Source: Panicum virgatum (taxonomy: Eukaryota > Streptophyta > Magnoliopsida > Poales > Poaceae). Taken from it: a stretch of DNA of 64,000 nt. Location: assembly GCF_016808335.1 (NCBI RefSeq), contig NC_053144.1, forward strand, positions 56,064,195-56,128,194, in the 5' to 3' direction. Shown here piece after piece: positions 14,213 to 25,282 of this stretch; position 1 is the first letter of the stretch; every line of letters begins with the position of its first letter. The translations under genes were made by a program, and so were the position numbers. The notes beneath the pieces are model-generated. The model was given only the letters and a program-made list of their open reading frames with translations, did not search any database and was not told the DNA's origin.

Positions 14213-17030
14213 ATGGAGGGGAGCAGCAATAGCCCCGACAGGCAGTCGTCGGGCGGCAGCCCGGAGGAGCGCGGCAGCGGGGGGCGGGGCACCGGGGAGC
14301 CGGTGCGGTCGCGGTGGACGCCGAAGCCGGAGCAGATACTGATCCTCGAGTCCATCTTCAACAGCGGCATGGTCAACCCGCCCAAGGACGAGACCGTCCG
14401 CATCCGCAAGCTGCTCGAGCGCTTCGGCGCCGTCGGCGACGCCAACGTCTTCTACTGGTTCCAGAACCGCCGCTCCCGCTCGCGGCGTCGCCAGCGCCAG
14501 ATGCAGGCCGCGGCCACGGCCGCGGCGGCAGCCGCCTCCTCCGCGGCCCAGAGCTCTCCGGTGGCTAGCCCCATCGTCGGCCTTCCCTCCGGCGCCGTAC
14601 AATACCCCTTGGCCATGGGTGGGAGCGCCAGCATCTGCCAGTACGAGCAGCAGGCGAGCTCCTCCTCGTCGTCGGGAAGCACGGGTGGCGGCTCGTCGCT
14701 GGGGCTGTTCGCGCTCGGCCCGGGGGTGCCCGGCACCGGAGCTGGGTACTTGCAGGCGTCGTGCGGCGCTTCGTCGCCGCTGGCGTCCGGGCTGATGGGC
14801 GACGTGGACAGCGGCGGCGGTGGCAACGACGATCTCTTCGCCATCTCGCGGCAGATGGGGTTCGCGGAGAGCCCGGTCGCCTCGTCCTCCGTGGCGCCGA
14901 GCCCCGCCGGGCACCAGCATCAACAGTATTACTCATGCCAATCACCTGCAGGTCAGTACTACTACTGCACACTGATCCAGCTCAATTGTTCTTGCCTTCG
15001 AATCTTTGGATCGGTTGGTTCGTCTATTTCATGCATGTGTTTCTCAAGGTGAAGAATTTCTTAATTTATTATTATTATTGTCTCGTTTTCATCCAAAAGT
15101 CTCCAATTTGGTAGCGTCATGGTTCATGTGCGGTTTTTGCTGCAGCGCATAGGAATCAATAACTGAATTAAGGAACTTAATTTTACAATTTTGTTCGTTG
15201 GTATTGAAGTTAAGTATAGTAATGAAATGATGCAGAGTTCGAGGAGATCTAGCTTGGATCTTTTGGACGCATACTCTATATATGTTGGTCTTCCCTATTA
15301 TTACTCCGGCAGCTTATTGCATCGGTTCTTGTTCTCTAGTTCTTCAGTATTGTTCACCTCCGCCTTGTTCGGCTGGCTGGTTCAGCCAGCAGCAACAGTG
15401 TTTTCCTCTCACGCCAAATCAGCTCAGCCAACCAGCCAGCCAGCAGTATTTTTCTCTCACGCCAAATCAGCTCAGCCACCAGCCAGCCAGCCGAACGAGG
15501 CCCTCGTCTCCCAGTCTACCGGCGTTGCATAAGATCATACCACATGATACACTACATGTTGTGTAGTATGCATAAATACGTGATTGTTCTTTTCTTTTCA
15601 GAAATTAAATTGATCATCTTGACTGGTATGGGTACCGGTGATATATATGCTTTTCAAATTACAACTGTAACTAGAAATAAAACTAAACCTGAACACTAGC
15701 AGTCATGTACCGAACATACAAGCATGCATGCATCAACCTCTACTTAAATTATTTTTACTTTTCAATTCAATCTACTTAACCCTCACTCCATGCGACACAT
15801 GCATGGATTCGGAACTAATAAGCTTTTAGAGTACGATCCAACTATATACATATTCATATACTGCCAAAATAATCAGGGCTGAAATAATCAGCTGGCACAT
15901 TACAATTTCCAGCCATAAAGCGTCAGGAACCATATATATGCTTTATTTATAACCCTAGATAGAACGACAGCTTAATCTACCCTACGTAAATCTACAGTAT
16001 AATCAGTTAGCACAAGTTAGGATTACTTTTCCAGCTAGGTTAAGACATGGAACGATATGCTATACAGCTAATGGTGCCGTGATCCAAGCACGCATGCAAC
16101 TGACCTATTTTTCATGCATGCTAAATATAGCCTTTTGTTCCTCTCAGGAGAATAATGAACACTTGTACCCAAAATGATCTGACTTAGCATGCTCATAAAA
16201 GCAGGCCCTAATAAACGTGAGGAGATAGAATGTGTTACATATATCGTCAACGACCAAATGGCATTTTTAATCTTCTCAAATTTAGAAGTTCGTTTGGCCT
16301 CCGCACATCCATTTTTTTAATACTTCCGTCAATGAGAGCGGCTAGATATCAATTCTGAGATGCTGGTACATAGGAGTATATAATTCTTTTGAGTGGATTC
16401 TAAACTAACTCTGGCTGCTGATTGATTGGTGGATTGGCTGCTAATTCCAGCGACGATCACGGTGTTCATCAACGGAGTGCCAAAGGAGGTTCCCCGGGGT
16501 CCAATAGACTTGCGAGCCATGTTCGGCCAGGACGTGATGCTCGTCCACTCCACGGGGGCCCTCCTCCCCGTCAACGACTATGGAATTCTAACGCAGAGCT
16601 TGCAGATGGGCGAAAGCTATTTCTTGGTAAGCCTCCATATAATCAGGTCTCATATCTATCTATCTCATCATCATCATCATCTAATAACCAGATATGCTTT
16701 AGATTTTATCCACTCAAGCCGGCCCTCTGATTATAGATGCATGTTATTAGCTTACGTATACATGCATATGCATGCAAGCATATATATGTACTATGTATGA
16801 GATGTGGTTGAAATTCATCTCCATATGACTACAGTTTCTTCTTCTTCTTCTTCTTCTTCTTCTAGCCATGCATACTCATTTGCTCATGTACTTTATTTCT
16901 TCGAAACACGGTGCACACTAACTCAGACGCTCACTCACCCATACATCATTGTTTTGCTCAAGTACTTGTATGATTATCTGACAACAATTATTTTGTTTTT
17001 TGATCCACACAGGTGGCAAGGCCGACTTAA
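14213..17030 (+). CDS. WOX12: WUSCHEL-related homeobox transcription factor, WOX11/12 clade
   Basis: Spliced CDS: exons 14213-14951, 16451-16626 and 17013-17030, with GT-AG introns, giving 310 residues. The homeodomain occupies about residues 32-97 with the diagnostic [15 protein letters not shown] end (W82-F83-Q84-N85-R86-R87) and the WOX-specific long loop ([14 protein letters not shown]). A Ser/Ala/Gly-rich middle follows, then a conserved [12 protein letters not shown] block. The C-terminal module in exon 2 contains TVFINGV and [20 protein letters not shown]. The last exon codes only VARPT. The C-terminal module and the [11 protein letters not shown] block resemble rice WOX12 more than WOX11, from memory. 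Known members act in the nucleus in crown/adventitious root initiation downstream of auxin and cytokinin. The canonical WUS box of WUS/WOX5 is not present, as expected for this intermediate clade. The ATG at 14213 gives the family N-terminus; an earlier ATG at 14111 in the same frame lies in the leader and adds non-conserved residues. Exon 1 is very GC-rich. Confidence 0.95.
15362..15501. mobile_element. Short MITE in WOX12 intron 1
   Basis: Terminal inverted repeats are gccttgttcggctggctgg on the left and its near-perfect complement on the right. The interior contains two copies of a motif around tcctctcacgccaaatcagc. The same organisation recurs at 36735-36865 and 38811-38963. It is about 140 bp and non-coding. 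The target duplication is not clear here. Confidence 0.65.
16890..16955 (-). mobile_element. SINE 3' fragment in WOX12 intron 2
   Basis: The stretch ttcgaaacacggtgcacac followed by gacgctcactcaccc matches the 3' part of the SINE at 12582-12870, in the same minus orientation. It is too short to contain the tRNA-like head. Confidence 0.45.
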
Positions 17031-18656
17031 AACTGCCCCCATGTCGTAGCTGATAGGTTTGTGGAACAGTCTCTCTACTCAATATTCATGGGATCGGATG
17101 GGATGCAGTTCTTAATCAGTCAGGACGGGACTTTTGCAATCCATATCGTCCATCGAGAAGAGAAGCTGCTAGCTAGTACCAAGAAACACATATATATGTA
17201 TATTGCACCTCAAGAAATCCTTAGAACGAACATATGAAGAATTAAAAGCGTGGGCGGTACATTGATTTTCTCAATTGGATTATGAATTACAAAATGAATG
17301 TGCATGATGCATGCATGAATCTCCTAGGCAGAAGAGCTATATCTATGTATTCTTTTTAGCCGGACTTTGTACTGGTTTACAATTTATAATTGCGATGTAA
17401 TGCTACTACATATGTCGGCTGGACGCGCTTGGAATGTCTGTCCTTAATGTAAGGCTAAATGGAGGTCTAAAATATGGTCTTATTTGTACTACTCCGTTTG
17501 TCTTCTTTGTGGATTTAATTTCCTCGTGTATGTGAGCTGATGGGCTTGATCTGATGAGGAAACAAATTTCAGACGGATCATGAACTTGCGTTCTTCTTTC
17601 AGCATGGTACCTATATATATTGATCATTATATATATATATTGCGTCGATTGTTCAAAACCATTTGGAAATAAAATTTCCATGGCCACTTTGCATTATTGT
17701 CGAAGTAGAAGAGTGTTCTTTCCACCACCGTACCATTATTTTAATTAGCATCTCCCGATCTTGAAAAGTCGCTCGGCTTCTAGGTGTCGAAATGTGGCGC
17801 CACGCACATGCCCATTGCACATGAGCCCACATGCAATGCATGCAGGAGACAAATACACATCGTGCCGCTGCGCACGGCCGATTCGTTCGTCGCATGTAGT
17901 AGTAGTAGTACTGCACGACCCATATATAACACCAGATCAGACATGTACAGCGCCATGTATAACAGCTAGCAAAGGGTGCATTGAACATTGCTCGCTCTCT
18001 TCTTGCAAAACAAAGCAAAGCAAAGCAAGAAGAATATAATGGCCGGGCGGCCGCTCAGTCGCTCGTGCTGCCTGCTGGGGCTCGGCGGCGCTAGCTTAGC
18101 TGTACCGGGCGGGCACGGACGTGTCGAGCGCGCCTGCAGCCGGCCGGCCCCGACGCCGGCAGGCGGCACCTGCCCCCCACCGCCCCATGTAGCCTATCCG
18201 GGAGAAAAGCGCGTCGCTCCCTCGTCATCTTCCCCGAAAAGCGCCCATTCTTACACGGTGCTTTTGGGGGGCGCCCCGGCACAAGCTAAGCTAGCACACG
18301 GTTTACTTTTTTTTTGAACGATTCACACGGTTTACTTGGAGCCTTGGATCCTGTAGCTAGCACTAATATGCGATCCTGCTGCGATCGATCGACTAGGTGC
18401 ATGCCGTGGTTGATCAGTCAGGGCCTAAACCGTGTGGACGTCTGATCGGTCTGATCTGTGGACGTCGTCGGCCAGCGACGCGACGGGTTATTTGTTTGTT
18501 GGCGACAAGAGCAGCAGCTGGGAAGATGTCGGCGGGTGTCCTCGTCTGCTGGCACGTCCCGATCGAGCGAGCGATATGATCGGCGCGTTCCATTCCTTCT
18601 TCCCCCGTCTCACCAAACAAAGTTTGGCGTCACCCCAGACAAAAGGCGCCATCTAT
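17031..18656. other. WOX12 3' flank and intergenic, no further gene
   Basis: The first few hundred bases are presumably the WOX12 3' UTR; I could not fix the polyadenylation site. A GC-richer stretch at 18040-18300 yields ORFs of about 60-109 codons with no domain, which I treat as non-coding. Confidence 0.45.
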
Positions 18657-18988
18657 GGCCGTGTTTGGATCCAAAGGCTAAAGCTATTTGGGCTAGAGCT
18701 AATTAGCTCAACAAAATAGTCCTTCAATAAAATAGCCCTTGACATGTTTGGATCCAAGAGCTATTTAGCCTTTAAAGCATCTTTTCCTAATTATTGGAGT
18801 TCTATTACCTCTCTTGCTATGGTGGGCTCCACTTGAAATAGCCCAAATAATCACCCTTTGGGTGAGATAGTTTTTTGAGGTGGGTTATTTGCAAATAGCC
18901 AAAAACTAGCCCTCATGTTTGGGAATTTTGGGCTATTTTAAATTATTTTAGGCTAAAAATAGCTCTATCCCTGTATCCAAACACGCCC
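18657..18988. mobile_element. MITE with GGCCGTGTTTGGATCC termini
   Basis: The left end is ggccgtgtttggatcc; the right end on the reverse strand is GGGCGTGTTTGGATAC. A 3-bp duplication tat is at 18654-18656 and 18989-18991. The interior is built of repeated ggctaaa/gggctattt motifs. It is 332 bp and non-coding. The 3-bp duplication and GTTTGG termini suggest a PIF/Harbinger (Tourist-like) family, distinct from the 6033 family. Confidence 0.75.
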
Positions 18989-19253
18989 TATATCTGTGCT
19001 CGGGCGCTGCGTGCGAGTCAAATTATTTAAGACTATATACTCGCTGATGATCTGTTCCGTGCGTCGAGACTTGGGACCGATCGAAGACCATTCAGTAAAC
19101 GCTCGTCCAGTACCTCGATAGCTGCAGCAAGTTCTCCGCCCCTGCCTAAACTAAACGTGGGGAACGGCGTACTGTGACCCGTCCAACACGTAATTTGCGC
19201 ATCCAGCGGCGATACGCACAGTACTACTGCCATGCTGAGTAGTGTTATGTACA

Positions 19254-19818
19254 GGTTTTTTTTCCCGACCGATCCGGTGAAACCGCCGCCCCCCGGTAGT
19301 GGTTTACCGGACCGGTTTGACCGGTTACTGGTAGAAACCGGTTGAATTCAAATCCAAATTCAAAAGCTCCCGTGCAACCGGTTCCGACCGGTTTACCGGC
19401 CGGTTTGATCGGTTTACCGGTCGGTTTGACCGGTTTGAATTCAAATCCAAATTAAAAAGCTCCCGTGCAACCGGTTTACCGGCCGGTTTTACCGGTTTAC
19501 CGACCGGTTTACCGGCCGGTTTGACCGGTTTGACCGGTGGGTCTTAATGGGCCGGCCCATTTTTTCTTTTTCTTTTTTGATTTAACTTTAAATCCCCGCA
19601 AACTATACTAAATGAACGAATTTTTTAGAAAATTTGACACCATTAGATTCATCGCACCTTGAAGTATTTTTAAGAATTTTTTTGGGAATTTTTCATTTTT
19701 TGAATTTAAATTTTGAATTTTGGCCGGTTGGGTACCGGCCGAAACCGGAACCGGCCCGGACCGGTTTGGCCGGTAACCGGTCAAACCGGACCGGTTCCCA
19801 CCGGTTTGGTTAACCCTG
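19254..19818. repeat. CCGGTTTGACCGGT-rich repeat block
   Basis: A dense array of ccggttt and gaccggt units, many self-complementary, contains two direct copies of a segment with ttgaattcaaatccaaatt and aaagctcccgtgcaacc about 110 bp apart. The right end (19730-19815) carries the complementary arrangement, so the block has loosely palindromic ends enclosing an AT-rich core (19560-19720). Probably a non-autonomous DNA element, but no clear target duplication was found. Confidence 0.6.
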
Positions 19819-20116
19819 GTTATGGATGGATGTTTTGCCACTACTGCTGTACCTTGGTCGTTAGTAATCTCTATATATGGTCACAAGGTCTCTATTCAGC
19901 AGGAATAATGAATGCTTCGGTTGTCTCGTTGAAGTTTGGGTTCGTTAGGTTGGGTGGTTTCCTTTCTTTTCTGTTTTGTTATCTCAGTCCATTTTGGTTG
20001 TTTGCAACATGCTTGGTGGTATTATAACTCTGCGCTACGAGAGTTCTCTCGTATTTGTGTCGTAATTTTCTTTCTCTTAATAAAATGCGCGCTCCGGCAC
20101 GTTCGCGAAAAAAAAA
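19819..20116 (+). mobile_element. 3' tail of a LINE-like retroelement
   Basis: The stretch ends with cttaataaaatgcgcgctcc and then an A run at 20108-20116, resembling the 3' UTR and poly(A) tail of plant LINEs. Upstream ORFs of about 60-104 codons lack clear RT motifs. Only the last 0.3 kb is present or recognisable. Confidence 0.45.
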
Positions 20117-22800
20117 TATGCACAATACCGGAGCAGTAGTAGTATAACCGTGTACGTGTTTAAGCTTGTTCAAGAATCAACTTGCTTACCAAGTTTAAAA
20201 GATTGACTTCAGAAAAAAAATCTAAACTTATCTATGTTTTAGGACGAAGTAAGTGCCACGTATAATATTGTTGGTGAATCATAAAGGCAACTTTACGACT
20301 TCAGCATTCAGAAAAGCAGCGGATAAAAAGAGATGCTGATAGAAAAGTGGCAGGGCGACGGAACTGAGATAAGAGCAGCGCTGACGTACGGACTTAATCA
20401 CGATGCGAGCCCTAGTCAAGCATGTAGGATTACTCTATGCAGGTAGTGCTGGGGGGGGAAATTGAGAAGCGTCAGGTTATCTTGTGAAGGACAAGCGAGA
20501 GTGCAGAGTTAGGCAGCCCGAATCCTTCACTGTCTGACTTTGCGTGACACGGCCCGGAAAGACTATGCATCCCTAGTGCTACAAATTTTGTATCCATCAC
20601 CTGAAAAAGCAAAGTAGTCTCAGTGGAGCGAATCGATCCAACATAGAAATTATAGTTCTGACATACTAACTGGGCTGCCTATCGTGACTACATACGTGAG
20701 CTAGACAATATGCAACTAGCGACCTATTAACCGCAGCAACATGTGGCCGCTGACCGCGTGATTAACACACATGGTGTTTGCTACCCAAAAACTGAGGTGC
20801 ATCTTTTTATTACTGTTTTTCTTTTCTTTCGTCTATTTCTTTTGGGTTCTAATTTTTCTTTTTTTCTTTTTTCTTTCTATTTTATTTTTCTTTTCTTTTT
20901 CCTTTGTATATTAACTTCTTTTAGTTGAACACAGTAGCTCATGTGGTGCTGGATGATGGGATTTTTGTTACTAACGTTGTGGGTCCAATACAACCTGCTA
21001 GGTTGCTACGGAATTTGCTTCCTAATGTTTCTGCTAGCGGATTAGTGAGTAGCTAGAATGGCTACGGGATTTGCTTCCTAATGTTTCTGCTAGCGGATTA
21101 GTGAGTAGCTAGGATGGCAGAGAGACAGTACTACTCTTTGTACTATATATTCATACCACTAGATTTTTATGTAAAATTTTGTTTCCATCGTTATTTTCTT
21201 TTTCTCATTCTATTATTTTATTCTAAACCTACATTTATAAAAATTATGTCTTTTTCTCCATTTATTTATACTTATTTTCCTTTTGTATTCTTATCTTAAT
21301 TTATCTTTTTCCTTTTAAACTAGTTTTTACTTTTTTCTTCTCGTGTATTCTTATTCTATTCTATATTTTCTTTCTTTGATTTTATTCCATTCTTTTTACC
21401 TATTCTTCTTATATTTCTTTGATATGTTTCTATTACTCTCTGTCATAATATAAAAGTTCGAGGCGTATAATTTATTTGTTCACTCTATAGATTAAATTAT
21501 TCTGCCATGTTAGCTCATTTGTTCGTGATGTTTAATATTTTGTTCATTCTATATTATTATTTGTTCGTTATATGTAAAAAAATTTGTTCGTAAAAATAAT
21601 TATTTGTTCGTGTTGTTAAATTATCTGTTCCCAGTATTCGAAACTAATTATTTAGTATTAAAGAAAATGATTTTTTTAAAATATTGTGCAAATATAGATA
21701 ATGAAAAAGATCTTGTCATGAAAAAGATAATGATGAAATCCAAATTTAATATAGATGTTCGGTTGAATATTTATAGCTTTTTTTTATTTCCCAAATCTGT
21801 GTGCATGTGGCTGACCTGAGCATCGTATTTTTTCCTGCATGGATGTATCCTTTGATTAGCTGGCAATATGCCCATCGCAACAGTTAAACTATCTAATGGA
21901 CCGGCCCAAATCAATACTCTGCAAGATAATTATTGTTGGAGCCCTTCAGGTGATGTTGTGAAACCATCACCCGAAGTGATGCATAGTCGCGGCCGACACG
22001 GCCGCATGTCCGCATCTCCTCTCTGGGCGGGCAGGCAGTGATAGTTTCATGGGCTGCCGTGCTACAATTTTCGACTACATGGGCTGCACGCGCAGGAACT
22101 TCCAGCAGCCCAGCCCAAGAAGAAACCGAACCCTATCACTATCTGATCATTATTCCCTCTCAAAACAAAAAATTAGATCATTATTCCCTCTAAAAAAATG
22201 TCATTATTCCGTTGCAAATTAGCAACCTTTCAAATAAAATTTGACAAAATTACCGAGAGTAGGCAAAACCATCTCCCGAAACCTTAAATGGTCAAATGGA
22301 GCGGAATCCCCGATGCTTGCTCCCCTTCTCCAAGTCGGCCAGATTGGCGCTGAGCTTCATAGAGGGGAAGAGGCGGCGATTTTCAGTAGGGAAGGTCCTT
22401 CCGCTTCCGCAAGACCGCCCACATCGATCTGGAGGTTAGGTACGAGTTATTTGGCCTTGCGGCTGCTGGATTCTTCGCTTCCGTTTAATCGGGGTTGCCG
22501 TTTTGTCGATAACCCCGATCACCTCCTGGATTTGTGCATTCGGGGCTGACCTATCCGATTTGCCACTTCGTAAACCTCCTGAAACCCACTGCATGATCCC
22601 AGCAGGAAGATGTAGTAGGTGCTGTGTTACGGGATCTCAACTCTTTGCTCGATGCAACAGGAAGGGCGAGGCGAAGTATGGTAATTCTTGTAGATCCAGT
22701 GCACCAATGCTAATGAGTGATACGGTTTTGCAACAAAAATTGGTGTATTTCTGTGTTGGTACAGAGTCACAATAAGGAATATGAGGAGAAACCCGAATTC
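20117..22800. other. Intergenic, AT-rich with polypyrimidine stretches, no gene seen
   Basis: 20800-21430 is strongly biased to T/C on the plus strand, and 21440-21640 has scattered ttgttcgt motifs. A segment at 22240-22775 has gene-like composition and two overlapping ORFs of 102 and 90 codons, but no domain I recognise. It may be a relic exon or 5' UTR fragment. Confidence 0.45.
21005..21116 (+). repeat. 56-bp tandem duplication
   Basis: Two adjacent near-identical copies beginning gctacgg(a/g)atttgcttcc, with only two differences. Non-coding. Confidence 0.9.
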
Positions 22801-23078
22801 TTCCATACACTAATAACCTACATGCCCTACTTATTGTTAACTTAGCGCTTATTTCACTGAGTAATGATGGCCGAGAGCACCGTTGGTCCTAGTGTCACCT
22901 ACATCCTGCCATGGAGGATACATCAATGCCGCTGATCTTTGGAAGAAGAACTCATTCGATTTCACTTCCTCCCCTTGCTACTAGCTTGGCAGAGAGAGCC
23001 AAAGCTTATCTGCTCCTCACTCTTGATGAAGCAAGTCAGGTACAAAGTACAATCCTCAAGTTCTTTTGCTAACTGTTG
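22801..23078 (-). other. Probable 3' UTR of the PHL2-like gene
   Basis: Sequence directly downstream (minus strand) of the stop codon at 23079. No ORF or repeat is seen. The polyadenylation site is not determined. Confidence 0.4.
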
Positions 23079-25282
23079 TTAGGTCCAATTGAATCCATTC
23101 AAGTCAAATTTCTTGCAGTTCTGAGGCCCATCATTTGTGTCATTGATATTCAGGTCCAACTTTGCTGCCATAATAAAACTGTCTCTCTCACGCCTCTCTT
23201 GGTGACTTGGAGGTGTCCTGCTTAGCTTGTCAAGAAACAAATCCTCACTTCCTCTTTCTTTTGCTTGTATATCAAAGCCCATGCCTCCAATCTCCTTTCC
23301 TCTGTGAGCAGAAAGGCTGATTGATAAGATATCTTGATCCTTTTGTGAGCCATCACAAGCAGTTAAGCAGCTGTCAACTGACCCGTCACCAAGTTGCATG
23401 GTGTGCCCTTGTGCCATTTGTGAACCTTCCATCTCAAAACCTGTAAATGTATGCTGGAGGCATTCTGTCGATACCTTTGAGACTAATTCTGACAGTTGCA
23501 TCTTCGCAGTTTCTAGGCCAACTGACCCTGTATTCTGCTTTGCAAGTGTATCCTGTGCCTTTTCTAGCACAGATTGTAGGTACTTCCCTTGTGCTTCAAT
23601 GCGGAGTTGTAAATGTCTTTGTACCTGTTGAAAGATATCATTAAGTGTGAGGTGTCACGTTATCAGTACTTGAACTTAATGACAAACTCCTACTAGACAT
23701 ATGCATCATTTTCCATAACAAGTTATGTACAAGCAGCACAATGGGGCATGGGCTCCAATTTTCCAATAGCTTGATACATGGAAAGAATAATTCATAATTG
23801 GTTAGTTTTTCTGAACAATACTATATCTCCTTAGACCCTAGACGACCATGACAAGATAAAGGAGCTAATTCATCATGTGCAGGACAAACTTTGTGGACGC
23901 TCTGGAGCTATATTTATGCAAACATCCCATACACTTTTTTCCCATAGATGTTTTAGAAATATAGAAAATAGATGAAATTAGTTCTTGGCTAAAAGAATTG
24001 AGGTGACACACTAAAATAATATTTTTCTTAATGGATGGTGATCGTGGCGTAGTTTTTTTTGATATATGCAATTATACATGACTTGAATGTCCCTGAAGTT
24101 TACTAAATGGTGATTAAGCTATGTATATTTTCTTATTTGGGTGCTAGTATGTACGTAAAATCTGGTTTCGGGGTCCTAGTATATACTTAAAATCTGGTTT
24201 TGGATACATGGAAAGAATAAAAATATGGTTTTCCATAACAATTTTCCGATAGCTCCAATTTTAATTACATACTAGAACACTAATCGCAGTAAATCTAGTG
24301 TTGAGTCTGTTTTGCTAAATGTTTTGCCGCACAACCTACTCTAGTGTTCTACTCTATATATCTCCAACTGATGCATCAGCTAACAAACTGTGTTATATAT
24401 TTGCAAGGAATGTAGAGGTGGTAATTTAGCTGGTGATGTGATTGATTTTCTTCTGCTTCTGTACCTCTAGTTGCTCATGCAGTCGGCGCTGTACTTCAAT
24501 TTGCATCTGAAGGGCTTCACCTATGTGCACAGATCTGATAAAATGCAAAGCCATGTTATCTTCTGCCAACATGCTGAAGCAAACATTTATTCATATCTTA
24601 CTTGTTTGTCTGGGTGCCAAGGTTTAGGTGGCTAGCTGGCGATCCATTTCCTTCAGGTGGCTTCTCCATTGCCATGGTGTAGCCAACCACTGAAGAGCAG
24701 AAAAGACGGTCAGTATTAAGCTTAATAGGAGGCTGATAACTGCTAGGTAATCTGAGAATGTTATGCTTACCATTTTTTGCATTTCCACCATTAGCTTTAG
24801 CATGAACATTTTTGCTTAGTCTGTATTTCTAGTAAGAGACAAATCAACTTAGTTTCTTGTCACAAGGCATGTACAAGGGAATACACTATACTAGGAATTC
24901 CATGTCTACCTGAAGATGACTCTTAAGGTGATATAGTGTTAGTCCAGGGACACCCATAAGTCTCATGATTGTCTTCGGTGTGGCTTCTGCATATTATTAC
25001 AGAACTTAGATGGCAATCTTCCTTGTGTTAACTTGTATGATAGGTAGAGGGTTTAAGCATGTACTTACTATCAGGTCCACCAAGTTGATTTACCGCATCC
25101 ACAAAGCGCTCATGTAGTTCAGGTGTCCATTTTAACCTAGGCTTAGCGTCAGTCGAAAGCACAAGCCCTGGCTCTGCTGGAATACTCCCTCCTTGCAGAA
25201 GTAAGTGCCTTTCTGGAGGGAATGTCTGCCTAGAAGACAGGAAATGGCTGTGGCTGTGGAGCTGTTGTTGATGATGATACAT
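23079..25282 (-). CDS. PHL2: MYB-CC (GARP) transcription factor, PHL2/PHL3 group
   Basis: Six coding exons on the minus strand: 25282-25069, 24986-24910, 24828-24771, 24689-24602, 24534-24465 and 23624-23079, all with GT-AG introns and compatible phases, giving 350 residues. The SHLQKYR-type MYB domain starts at about residue 47 (KPRLKWTPELHERFVDAVNQ) and ends SHLQKYRLSK near residue 103. The coiled-coil (CC) domain with LHEQLEVQRHLQLRIEAQGK spans exons 5-6. A Leu-Asp-Leu-Asn-Ile patch near the C-terminus could be an EAR-like repression motif, and the protein ends FDLNGFNWT. Family members bind the P1BS element and regulate phosphate-starvation responses, usually as dimers. The ATG at 25282 directly follows an acceptor-like ttgcag, and a donor-like site lies at 25393 (GTATGAG on the minus strand), so a 5' UTR intron of about 110 bp is likely. 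The in-frame extension to 25384 is therefore not used as N-terminus. Group assignment is by remembered similarity to Arabidopsis PHL2. Confidence 0.93.

Noticed and set aside
14090..14923. Minus-strand ORF of 277 codons
   Set aside because: Antisense shadow of WOX12 exon 1, Arg/Ala-rich and without domains.
18039..18317. ATG-initiated GC-rich ORF downstream of WOX12
   Set aside because: No domain, no flanking gene structure, and alternative frames are equally open.
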